This document shows positions 53,282-64,000 of a stretch of DNA of 64,000 nt, piece by piece. The position numbers and the translations under genes were made by a program. The notes below the pieces were generated by a model. That model ran no database searches. It was given only the letters and a program-made list of their open reading frames with translations, and was not told the origin of the DNA. The stretch's first letter is position 1, and the number at the start of each line of letters is the position of its first letter. Source of the DNA: Taudactylus pleione (lineage: Eukaryota > Chordata > Amphibia > Anura > Myobatrachidae); assembly GCA_031769625.1 (NCBI GenBank), contig JAUIMM010000641.1:6627501-6691500 (forward strand), in the 5' to 3' direction.

Positions 53282-56030
53282 GTATTATAGTGGTTTATTA
53301 ATGAGTGACATTGTGATGTCATAATGGGAGTGGGTAAGTGATGTTAAAATGGGAGTAACAGTGTGACATCATAGTGGGAGTGACAATGTGATGTCATAAT
53401 GGGAATACTATAGTGGTTTATTAATGAGAGTGACATTGTGATGTCATAATGGAAGTATTAAAGTGGTTTATTAATGAGAGTGACATTGTGATGTCATAAT
53501 GGGAGTGGCTAAGTGATGTTAAAATCGGAGTAACAGCGTTACGTCATAGTGGGAGTGAGAATGTGATGTCATAATGGGAATACTATAGTGATTATTAATG
53601 AGAGTGACATTGTGATGTCATAATGGGAGTATTAAAGTGGTTTATTAATTAGATTGAAATTGTGATGTCATAATGGGAGTATTAAAGTGGTTTATTAATG
53701 AGAGTGACATTGTGATGTCAAAATGAGAGTGGCTAAGTAATGTTACAATCGGAGTAACAGCGTGACGTCACAGTGGGAGTGACAATGTGATGTCATAATG
53801 GGAATACTATAGTGGTTTATTAATGAGAGTGACATTGTGATGTCATAATGGGAGTATTATAGTGGTTAATTAATGAGAGTGACAATGTGATGTCATAATG
53901 GGAATACCATAGTGGTTTATTAATAAGAGTGACATTGTGATGTCATAATGGGAGTATTGAAGTGTTTTATTAATGAGAGTGACATTGTGATGTCATAATG
54001 GGAGTATTATAGTGGTTTATTAATGAGTGACATTGTGATGTCATAATGGGAGTGGCTAAGTGATGTTAAAATGGGAGTGACATTGTGATGTCATAATGGG
54101 AGTGGCAAAGTAATGTTAAAATGAAAGTGACATTGTGACATCATAATGGGAGTGATAATGTGATGTCATAATGGGAGTACTAAAGTGGTTTAACAATGAG
54201 AGTGACATTGTGATGTCATAATTTTGGTATTAAAGTGGTTTATTAATGAGTGACATTGTGATGTCATAATGGGAGTGGCTAAGTAATGTTAAAATGGGAG
54301 TAACAGTGTGACATCATAGTGGGAGTGGCAATGTGATGTCATAGTGGGAAAGACAATGCAATGTCATAATGGGAAAACTATAGTGGTTTAATAATGAGAG
54401 TGACATTGTGATGTCACAATGGGAGTATCAAAGTGGTTTATTAATGAGAGTGACATTGTGATGTCATACTGGGAGTGGCTAAGTGAAGGTAAAATGGGAG
54501 TGACAATGTGATGTCATAATGGGAATGGCAAAGTGATGTTAAAATTAAAGTGACATTGTGACATCATAGTGGGAGTGAGAATGTGATGTCATAATGGGAA
54601 TACTATAGTGATTATTAATGAGAGTGACATTGTGATGTCATAATTGGAGTATTAAAGTGGTTTATTAATTAGATTGACATTGTGATGTCATAATGGGAGT
54701 ATTAAAGTGGTTTATTAATGAGAGTGGCATTGTGATGTCAAAATGGGAGTGGCTAAGTGATGTTAAAATGGAAATGGCAAAGTGATGTTAAAATTAAAGT
54801 GACATTGTGACATCATAATAGGAGTGATAATGTGATGTCATAATGGAAGTACTAAAGTGGTTTATTAATAAGAGTGACATTGTGATGTCATAATGGGAGT
54901 ATTATAGTGGTTTATTAATGAGTGACATTGTGATGTCATAATGGGAGTGGCTAAGTGATGTTAAAATGGGAGTAACAGTGTGACATCATAGTGGGAGTGC
55001 CAATGTGATGTCATAATGGGAATACTATAGTGGTTTATTAATGAGAGTGACATTGTGATGTCATAATGGAAGTATTAAAGTGGTTTATTAATGAGAGTGA
55101 CATTGTGATGTCATAATGGAAGTATTAAAGTGGTTTATTAATGAGAGTGACATTGTGATGTCATAATGGGAGTATTGAAGTGTTTTATTAATGAGAGTGA
55201 CATTGAGATGTCATAATGGGAATATTATAGTGGTTTATTAATGAGTGACAGTGTGATGTCATAATGGGAGTGGCTAAGTGATGTTAAAATGGGAGTAACA
55301 GTGTGACATCATAGTGGGAGTGACAATGTGATGTCATAACGGGAATACTATAGTGGTTTATTAATGAGAGTGACATTGTGATGTCATAATGGAAGTATTA
55401 AAGTGGTTTATTAAGGAGAGTGACATTGTGATGTCATAATGGGAGTGGCTAAGTGATGTTAAAATCGGAGTAACAGCGCTACGTCATAGTGGGAGTGAGA
55501 ATGTGATGTCATAATGGGAATACTATAGTGGTTTATTAATGAGAGTGACATTGTGATGTCATAATGGGAGTATTAAAGTGGTTTATTAATTAGATTGACA
55601 TTGTGATGTCATAATGGGAGTATTAAAGTGGTTTATTAATGAGAGTGACATTGTGATGTCAAAACGGGAGTGGCTAAGTGATGTTAAAATCGGAGTAACA
55701 GCGTTACATCATAGTGGGAGTGAGAATGTGATGTCATAATGGGAATACTATAGTGATTATTAATGAGAGTGACATTGTGATGTCATAATGGGAGTATTAA
55801 AGTGTTTTATTAATTAGATTGACATTGTGATGTCATAATGGGAGTATTAAAGTGGTTTATTAATGAGAGTGACATTGTGATGTCAAAATGGGAGTGGCTA
55901 AGTGATGTTAAAATCGGAGTAACAGCGTGACGTCATAGTGGGAGTGACAATGTGATGTCATAATGGAAGTACTAAAGTGGTTTATTAATAAGAGTGACAT
56001 TGTGATGTCATAATGGGAGTATTATAGTGG
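53282..56030 (+). repeat. Spacer array with a 1.6 kb partial repeat of 52.4-53.5 kb
   Basis: About 54.05-55.12 kb resembles 52.45-53.50 kb. The offset is 1592 on the left (GTGGCAAAGTAATG at 52510 and 54102) and 1617 on the right (CATACTGGG at 52848 and 54465). The 25-bp step is exactly one monomer missing from the earlier copy near 52.73 kb. From 55170 to 55670 the segment matches 47135-47635 (offset 8035; GACATTGAGATG at 47164 and 55199). Otherwise plain monomers; no gene is seen. Confidence 0.75.
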
Positions 56031-59000
56031 TTTATTAATGAGAGTGACAATGTGATGTCATAATGGGAATACTATAGTGGTTTATTAATAAGAGTGACAT
56101 TGTGATGTCATAATGGGAGTATTGAAGTGTTTTATTAATGAGAGTGACATTTTGATGTCATAATGGGAGTATTATAGTGGTTTATTAATGAGTGACATTG
56201 TGATGTCATAATGGGAGTGGCTAAGTGATGTTAAAATGGGAGTAACAGTGTGACATCATAGTGGGAGTGACAATGTGATGTCATAACGGGAATACTATAG
56301 TGGTTTATTAATGAGAGTGACATTGTGATGTCATAATGGAAGTATTAAAGTGGTTTATTAATGAGAGTGACATTGTGATGTCATAATGGGAGTGGCTAAG
56401 TGATGTCAAAATCGGAGTAACAGCGCTACGTCATAGTGGGAGTGAGAATGTGATGTCATAATGGGAATACTATAGTGGTTTATTAATGAGAGTGACATTG
56501 TGATGTCATAATGGGAGTATTATAGTGGTTTATTAATGAGTGACATTGTGATGTCATAATGGGAGTGGCTAAGTGATGTTAAAATGGGAGTAACAGCGTG
56601 ACATCATAGTGGAAGTGACAATGTGATATCATAATGGGAATACTATAGTGGTTTATTAATGAGAGTGACATTGTGATGTCATAATGGAATATTAAAGTGA
56701 TTTATTAATGAGTGACATTGTGATGTCATAATGGGAGTGGCTGTGATGTTAATATGGGAGTAAGTGTGACATCATAGTGGGAATGACAATGTGATGTCAT
56801 AATGGGAATACTATATTAATTTATTATTGAGATAGACATTGTGATGTCATAATAAGAGTATTAAAGTGGTTTATTAATGAAAGTGACATTGTGATGTCAT
56901 AATGTGAGTACTACAGTGTTTTGGTTAATGAGAGTGGCATTGTGATGTCATAATGGGAGTGGCTAAGTGAAGGTAAAATTGGAGTGACATTGTGATGTCA
57001 TAATGGGAATGGCAAAGTGATGTTAAAATGAAAGTGACATTGTGACATCATAATGGGAGTGATAATGTGATGTCATAATGGAAGTATTAAAGTGGTTTAT
57101 TAATAAGAGTGATATTGTGATGTCATAATGGGAGTATTATAGTGGTTTATTAATGAGTGACATTGTGATGTCATAATGGGAGTGGCTAAGTGATGTTAAT
57201 ATGGGAGTAAGTGTGACATCATAGTGGGAGTGACAATGTGATGTCATAATGGGAATACTATATTAATTTATTATTGAGATAGACATTGTGATGTCATAAT
57301 AAGAGTATTAAAGTGGTTTATTAATGAAAGTTACATTGTGATGTCATAATGTGAGTACTACAGTGTTTTGGTTAATGAGAGTGGCATTGTGATGTCATAA
57401 TGGGAGTGGCTAAGTGAAGGTAAAATTGGAGTGACATTGTGATGTCATAATGGGAATGGCAAAGTGATGTTAAAATGAAAGTGACATTGTGACATCATAA
57501 TGGGAGTGATAATGTGATGTCATAATGGAAGTACTAAAGTGGTTTATTAATAAGATTGATATTGTGATATCATAATGGGAGTATTATAGTGGTTTATTAA
57601 TGAGTGACATTGTGATGTCATAATGGGAGTGGCTAAGTGATGTTAAAATGGGAGTAACAGTGTGACATCATAGTGGGAGTGACAATGTGATGTCATAATG
57701 GGAATACTATAGTGGTTTATTAATGAGAGTGACATTGTGATGTCATAATGGAAGTATTAAAGTGGTTTATTAATGAGAGTTACATTGTGATGTCATAATG
57801 GGAGTGGATAAGTGATGTTAAAATCGGAGTAACAGCGTTACGTCATATTGGGAGTGAGATTGTGATGTCATAATGGGAATACTATAGTGATTATTAATGA
57901 GAGTGACATTGTGATGTCATAATGGGAGTATTAAAGTGGTTTATTAATTAGATTGACATTGTGATGTCATAATGGGAGTGATAATGTGATGTCATAATGG
58001 AAGTACTAAAGTGGTTTATTAATAAGAGTGACAATGTGATGTCATAATGGGAGTATTATAGTGGTTTATTAATGGGTGACATTGTGATGTCATAATGGGA
58101 GTGGCTAAGTGATGTTAAAATGGGAGTAACAGTGTGACATCATAGTGGGAGTGACAATGTGATGTCATAATGGGAATACTATAGTGGTTTATTAATGAGA
58201 GTGACATTGTGATGTCATAATGGGAGTGGCTAAGTGATTTTAAAATCGGAGTAACAGCCTTACGTCATAGTGGGAGAGAGAATATGATGTCATAATGGGA
58301 ATACTATAGTGATTATTAATGAGAGTGACATTGTGATGTCATAATGGGAGTATTAAAGTGGTTTATTAATTAGATTGACATTGTGATGTCATAATGGGAG
58401 TATTAAAGTGGTTTATTAATGAGAGTGACATTGTGATGTCAAAATGGGAGTGGCTAAGTGATGTTAAAATGGGAATGGCAAAGTGATGTTAAAATTAAAG
58501 TGACATTGTGACATCATAATAGGAGTGATAATGTGATGTCATAATGGAAGTACTAAAGTGGTTTATTAATAAGAGTGACATTGTGATGTCATAATGGGAG
58601 TATTATAGTGGTTTATTAATGAGTGACATTGTGATGTCATAATGGGAGTGGCTAAGTGATGTTAAAATGGGAGTAACAGTGTGACATCATAGTGGGAGTG
58701 ACAATGTGATGTCATAATGGGAATACTATAGTGGTTTATTAATGAGAGTGACATTGTGATGTCATAATGGAAGTATTAAAGTGGTTTATTAATGAGAGTG
58801 ACATTGTGATGTCATAATGGGAGTGGCTAAGTGATGTTAATATGGGAGTAACAGTGTGACATCATAGTAGGAGTGACAATGTGATGTCATATTGGGACTA
58901 CTATATTAATTTATTATTGAGATAGACATTGTGATGTCATAATAAGAGTATTAAAGTGGTTTATTACTGAAAGTGACATTGTGATGTCATAATGTGAGTA

Positions 59001-61290
59001 CTACAGTGTTTTGGTTAATGAGAGCGGCATTGTGATGTCATAATGGAAGTGGCTAAGTGAGGGTAAAATGGGAGTGACATTGTGATGTCATAATGGGAAT
59101 GGCAAAGTGATGTTAAAGTTAAAGTGACATTGTGATATTATAATGGGAGTGATAATGTGATGTCATAATGGAAGTACTAAAGTGGTTTATTAATGAATGA
59201 CATTGTGATGTCATAATGGGAGTGGCTAAGTAATGTTAATATGGGAGTAACAGTGTGACATCATAGTGGGAGTGACATTGTGATGTCATAATGGGAATGG
59301 CAAAGTGATGTTAAAGTTAAAGTGACATTGTGATATTATAATGGGAGTGATAATGTGATGTCATAATGGAAGTACTAAAGTGGTTTATTAATGAATGACA
59401 TTGTGATGTCATAATGGGAGTGGCTAAGTAATGTTAATATGGGAGTAACAGTGTGACATCATAGTGGGAGTGGCAATGTGATGTCATAGTGGGAAAGACA
59501 ATGTAATGTCATAATGGGAAAACTGTAGTGGTTTAATAATGAGAGTGACATTGTGATGTCACAATGGGAGTATCAAAGTGGTTTATTAATGAGAGTGACA
59601 TTGTGATGTCATAATGGGAGTGGCTAAGTGAAGGTAAAATGGGAGTGACATTGTGATGTCATAATGGGAATGGCAAAGTGATGTTAAAATTAAAGTGACA
59701 TTGTGACATCATAATGGGAGTGATAATGTGATGTCATAATGGAAGTACTAAAGTGGTTTATTAATGAATGACATTGTGATGTCATAATGGGAGTGGCTAA
59801 GTAATGTTAAATGGGAGTAACAGTGTGACGTCATAGTGGGAGTGGCAATGTGATGTCATAGTGGGAAAGACAATGTAATGTCATAATGGGAATACTATAG
59901 TGGTTTGTGATGTCATAATGGGAGTATTATAGTGTTTTATTAATGTGAGTGACATTGTGATGTCATAATGGGAGTATTATAGTGGTTTATTAATGAGTGA
60001 CATTGTGATGTCATAATGGGAGTGGCTAAGTGATGTTAAAATGGGAGTAACAGTGTGACATCATAGTGGGAGTGACACTGTGATGTCATAATGGGAATAC
60101 TATAGTGGTTTATTAATGAGAGTGACATTGTGATGTCATAATGGAAGTATTAAAGTGGTTTATTAATGAGAGTGACATTGTGCTGTCATAATGGGAATGG
60201 CTAAGAGATGTTAAAATTGGAGTAACAGCGTTACGTCATAGTGGGAGTGAGAATGTGATGTCATAATGGGAATACTATAGTGATTATTAATGAGAGTGAC
60301 ATTGTGATGTCATAATGGGAGTATTAAAGTGGTTTATTAATTAGATTGACATTGTGATGTCATAACGGGAGTATTAAAGTGGTTTATTAATGAGAGTGAC
60401 ATTGTGATGTCATAATGGGAGTATTAAAGTGGTTTATTAATGAGTGACATTGTGATGTCATAATGGGAGTGGCTAAGTGATGTTAAAATGGGAGTGACAT
60501 TGTGATGTCATATCGGGAGTGGCAAAGTAATGTTAAAATGAAAGTGACATTGTGACATCATTATGGGAGTGATAATGTGATGTCATAATGGGAGTACAAA
60601 AGTGGTTTAACAATGAGAGTGACATTGTGATGTCATAATTTTTGTATTAAAGTGGTTTATTAATGAGTGACACTGTGATGTCATAATGGGAGTGGCTAAG
60701 TAATGTTAAAATGGGAGTAACAGTGTCACGTCATAGTGGGAAAGACAATGCAATGTCATAATGGGAAAACTATAGTGGTTTAATAATGAGAGTGACATTG
60801 TGATGTCACAATGGGAGTATCAAAGTGGTTTATTAATGAGAGTGACATTGTGATGTCATACTGGGAGTGGCAAAGTGAAGGTAAAATGGGAGTGACATTG
60901 TGATGTCATAATGGGAATGGCAAAGTGATGTTAAAATTAAAGTGACATTGTGACATCATAGTGGGAGTGAGAATGTGATGTCATAATGGGAATACTATAG
61001 TGATTATTAATGAGAGTGACATTGTGATGTCATAATGGGAGTATTAAAGTGGTTTATTAATTAGATTGACATTGTGATGTCATAATGGGAGTATTAAAGT
61101 GGTTTATTAATAAGAGTGACATTGTGATGTCAAAATGGGAGTGGCTAAGTGATGTTAAAATGGGAATGGCAAAGTGATGTTAAAATTAAAGTGACATTGT
61201 GACATCATAATAGGAGTGATAATGTGATGTCATAATGGAAGTACTAAAGTGGTTTATTAATAAGAGTGACATTGTGATGTCATAATGGGA
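56031..61290 (+). repeat. About 5.1 kb block, second occurrence, with a 198-bp gain
   Basis: Second occurrence of 48220-53281. Between 59071 and 59466 it holds a 198-bp local tandem duplication (8 x 25 minus 2). The two copies, from 59071 and 59269, both contain TGTTAAAGTTAAAGTG and GTGATATTATAATGG. They are followed respectively by GTGACATTGTG and GTGGCAATGTG. The first occurrence has only one copy of this stretch. Confidence 0.88.
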
Positions 61291-64000
61291 GTGGCTAAGT
61301 GATTTTAAAATCGGAGTAACAGCCTTACGTCATAGTGGGAGAGAGAATATGATGTCATAATGGGAATACTATAGTGATTATTAATGAGAGTGACATTGTG
61401 ATGTCATAATGGGAGTATTAAAGTGGTTTATTAATTAGATTGACATTGTGATGTCATAATGGGAGTATTAAAGTGGTTTATTAATGAGAGTGACATTGTG
61501 ATGTCAAAATGGGAGTGGCTAAGTGATGTTAAAATGGGAATGGCAAAGTGATGTTAAAATTAAAGTGACATTGTGACATCATAATAGGAGTGATAATGTG
61601 ATGTCATAATGGAAGTACTAAAGTGGTTTATTAATAAGAGTGACATTGTGATGTCATAATGGGAGTATTATAGTGGTTTATTAATGAGTGACATTGTGAT
61701 GTCATAATGGGAGTGGCTAAGTGATGTTAAAATGGGAGTAACAGTGTGACATCATAGTGGGAGTGACAATGTGATGTCATAATGGGAATACTATAGTGGT
61801 TTATTAATGAGAGTGACATTGTGATGTCATAATGGAAGTATTAAAGTGGTTTATTAATGAGAGTGACATTGTGATGTCATAATGGGAGTGGCTAAGTGAT
61901 GTTAATATGGGAGTAACAGTGTGACATCATAGTAGGAGTGACAATGTGATGTCATATTGGGACTACTATATTAATTTATTATTGAGATAGACATTGTGAT
62001 GTCATAATAAGAGTATTAAAGTGGTTTATTACTGAAAGTGACATTGTGATGTCATAATGTGAGTACTACAGTGTTTTGGTTAATGAGAGCGGCATTGTGA
62101 TGTCATAATGGAAGTGGCTAAGTGAGGGTAAAATGGGAGTGACATTGTGATGTCATAATGGGAATGGCAAAGTGATGTTAAAGTTAAAGTGACATTGTGA
62201 TATTATAATGGGAGTGATAATGTGATGTCATAATGGAAGTACTAAAGTGGTTTATTAATGAATGACATTGTGATGTCATAATGGGAGTGGCTAAGTAATG
62301 TTAATATGGGAGTAACAGTGTGACATCATAGTGGGAGTGGCAATGTGATGTCATAGTGGGAAAGACAATGTAATGTCATAATGGGAAAACTGTAGTGGTT
62401 TAATAATGAGAGTGACATTGTGATGTCACAATGGGAGTATCAAAGTGGTTTATTAATGAGAGTGACATTGTGATGTCATAATGGGAGTGGCTAAGTGAAG
62501 GTAAAATGGGAGTGACATTGTGATGTCATAATGGGAATGGCAAAGTGATGTTAAAATTAAAGTGACATTGTGACATCATAATGGGAGTGATAATGTGATG
62601 TCATAATGGAAGTACTAAAGTGGTTTATTAATGAATGACATTGTGATGTCATAATGGGAGTGGCTAAGTAATGTTAAATGGGAGTAACAGTGTGACGTCA
62701 TAGTGGGAGTGGCAATGTGATGTCATAGTGGGAAAGACAATGTAATGTCATAATGGGAATACTATAGTGGTTTGTGATGTCATAATGGGAGTATTATAGT
62801 GTTTTATTAATGTGAGTGACATTGTGATGTCATAATGGGAGTATTATAGTGGTTTATTAATGAGTGACATTGTGATGTCATAATGGGAGTGGCTAAGTGA
62901 TGTTAAAATGGGAGTAACAGTGTGACATCATAGTGGGAGTGACACTGTGATGTCATAATGGGAATACTATAGTGGTTTATTAATGAGAGTGACATTGTGA
63001 TGTCATAATGGAAGTATTAAAGTGGTTTATTAATGAGAGTGACATTGTGCTGTCATAATGGGAATGGCTAAGAGATGTTAAAATTGGAGTAACAGCGTTA
63101 CGTCATAGTGGGAGTGAGAATGTGATGTCATAATGGGAATACTATAGTGATTATTAATGAGAGTGACATTGTGATGTCATAATGGGAGTATTAAAGTGGT
63201 TTATTAATTAGATTGACATTGTGATGTCATAACGGGAGTATTAAAGTGGTTTATTAATGAGAGTGACATTGTGATGTCATAATGGGAGTATTAAAGTGGT
63301 TTATTAATGAGTGACATTGTGATGTCATAATGGGAGTGGCTAAGTGATGTTAAAATGGGAGTGACATTGTGATGTCATATCGGGAGTGGCAAAGTAATGT
63401 TAAAATGAAAGTGACATTGTGACATCATTATGGGAGTGATAATGTGATGTCATAATGGGAGTACAAAAGTGGTTTAACAATGAGAGTGACATTGTGATGT
63501 CATAATTTTTGTATTAAAGTGGTTTATTAATGAGTGACACTGTGATGTCATAATGGGAGTGGCTAAGTAATGTTAAAATGGGAGTAACAGTGTCACGTCA
63601 TAGTGGGAAAGACAATGCAATGTCATAATGGGAAAACTATAGTGGTTTAATAATGAGAGTGACATTGTGATGTCACAATGGGAGTATCAAAGTGGTTTAT
63701 TAATGAGAGTGACATTGTGATGTCATACTGGGAGTGGCAAAGTGAAGGTAAAATGGGAGTGACATTGTGATGTCATAATGGGAATGGCAAAGTGATGTTA
63801 AAATTAAAGTGACATTGTGACATCATAGTGGGAGTGAGAATGTGATGTCATAATGGGAATACTATAGTGATTATTAATGAGAGTGACATTGTGATGTCAT
63901 AATGGGAGTATTAAAGTGGTTTATTAATTAGATTGACATTGTGATGTCATAATGGGAGTATTAAAGTGGTTTATTAATAAGAGTGACATTGTGATGTCAA
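61264..64000 (+). repeat. Tandem copy of 58199-61263, cut by the window edge
   Basis: From the junction near 61264 the sequence repeats 58199 onward: GATTTTAAAATC at 58236 and 61301 (offset 3065), and the 26-bp marker at 58996 and 62061. After the place where the 198-bp duplication sits in the upstream copy, the offset falls to 2867 (GTGGTTTGTGATG at 59900 and 62767; CAGTGTCACG at 60721 and 63588), so this copy lacks that duplication. The last window base corresponds to 61133, so about 130 bp of the unit may lie beyond the edge. Confidence 0.9.

Larger units (their letters stand above)
1..64000 (+). repeat. Satellite array of 25-bp monomers, spanning the entire window
   Basis: Every part of the window can be divided into monomers of about 25 bp, roughly 2,500 in total, all in the same orientation. 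The commonest monomer (A, for example 188-212) starts GAGT, has the core TGACATTGTGATGTCA and ends TAATGG. On the given strand it holds 8 G but only 2 C; the B monomer (213-237) has 6 G and no C. Stops recur in every monomer and 25 is not a multiple of 3, so long reading frames cannot persist. No unique DNA, transposon end, tRNA, rRNA or protein gene interrupts the array, and neither window edge reaches a boundary. I do not recognise this as a named satellite. The eukaryotic, heterochromatic setting is an inference from the organisation. Confidence 0.97.

Noticed and set aside
1..64000. CRISPR array (regular repeats with variable segments)
   Set aside because: The segments between similar monomers are themselves related monomers that recur many times, not unique spacers. 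The period is 25 bp, the array far exceeds any plausible size, and there are no cas genes.
1..64000. Telomeric or subtelomeric repeat
   Set aside because: No TTAGGG/TTTAGGG-type short repeat is present; the 25-bp monomer does not resemble a telomerase template product.

Overview
The whole 64 kb is one uninterrupted tandem-repeat (satellite) array. I found no gene, RNA gene, transposon, CRISPR array or stretch of unique sequence. The array is built from 25-bp monomers that all lie in the same orientation. The window opens and closes inside the array, so the array is longer than 64 kb. This organisation points to a eukaryotic nuclear genome, in heterochromatin or a centromere-like domain. The CpG decay pattern fits a CpG-methylating genome such as a vertebrate or plant. 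I do not recognise the family by name and cannot identify the species.

The structure has at least three levels. (1) Monomers of 25 bp, with 23-, 24- and 26-bp length variants, fall into recurring subtypes. I call the main ones A, B, A', C, D, E and F; positions 13-187 show one clean set. (2) The set A-B-A'-C-D-E-F makes a 7-monomer unit of about 175 bp. (3) Large blocks of thousands of bases have been duplicated head-to-tail, apparently by unequal exchange in monomer register.

Layout: 1-2746 is a diverged relative of the blocks at 35.6-37.1 kb and 40.5-42.2 kb. 2747-12293 is a near-identical tandem duplication of period 4725. 10133-32566 is a near-identical tandem duplication of period 11164; it overlaps the previous one and holds an older 3.2-3.4 kb duplication in each copy. 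32461-34582 continues the 3.2 kb series in diverged form. 34583-44222 is a mosaic of two blocks repeated at offsets 4392, 4849 and 5172. 44223-47384 is assembled from pieces related to 16.7-18.9 kb and 33.0-34.5 kb. 47385-48280 is a 448-bp tandem duplication. 48220-53281 recurs at 56031-61290 (offset 7811, then 8009). 58199-64000 contains a further tandem duplication of about 3 kb, cut by the window edge.

Shared and private point variants suggest an order of events: the 3.4 kb duplication came first, then the 11.2 kb, then the 4.7 kb. Within monomers the notable features are a 16-bp inverted repeat in the A monomer, full CRE-type palindromes in many D monomers, strong G-over-C strand asymmetry, and CpG-to-TpG/CpA variants. 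Four 62-codon minus-strand open frames exist, but they are by-products of the repeat. All offsets were found by eye from shared marker variants and spot checks, not by computed alignment.
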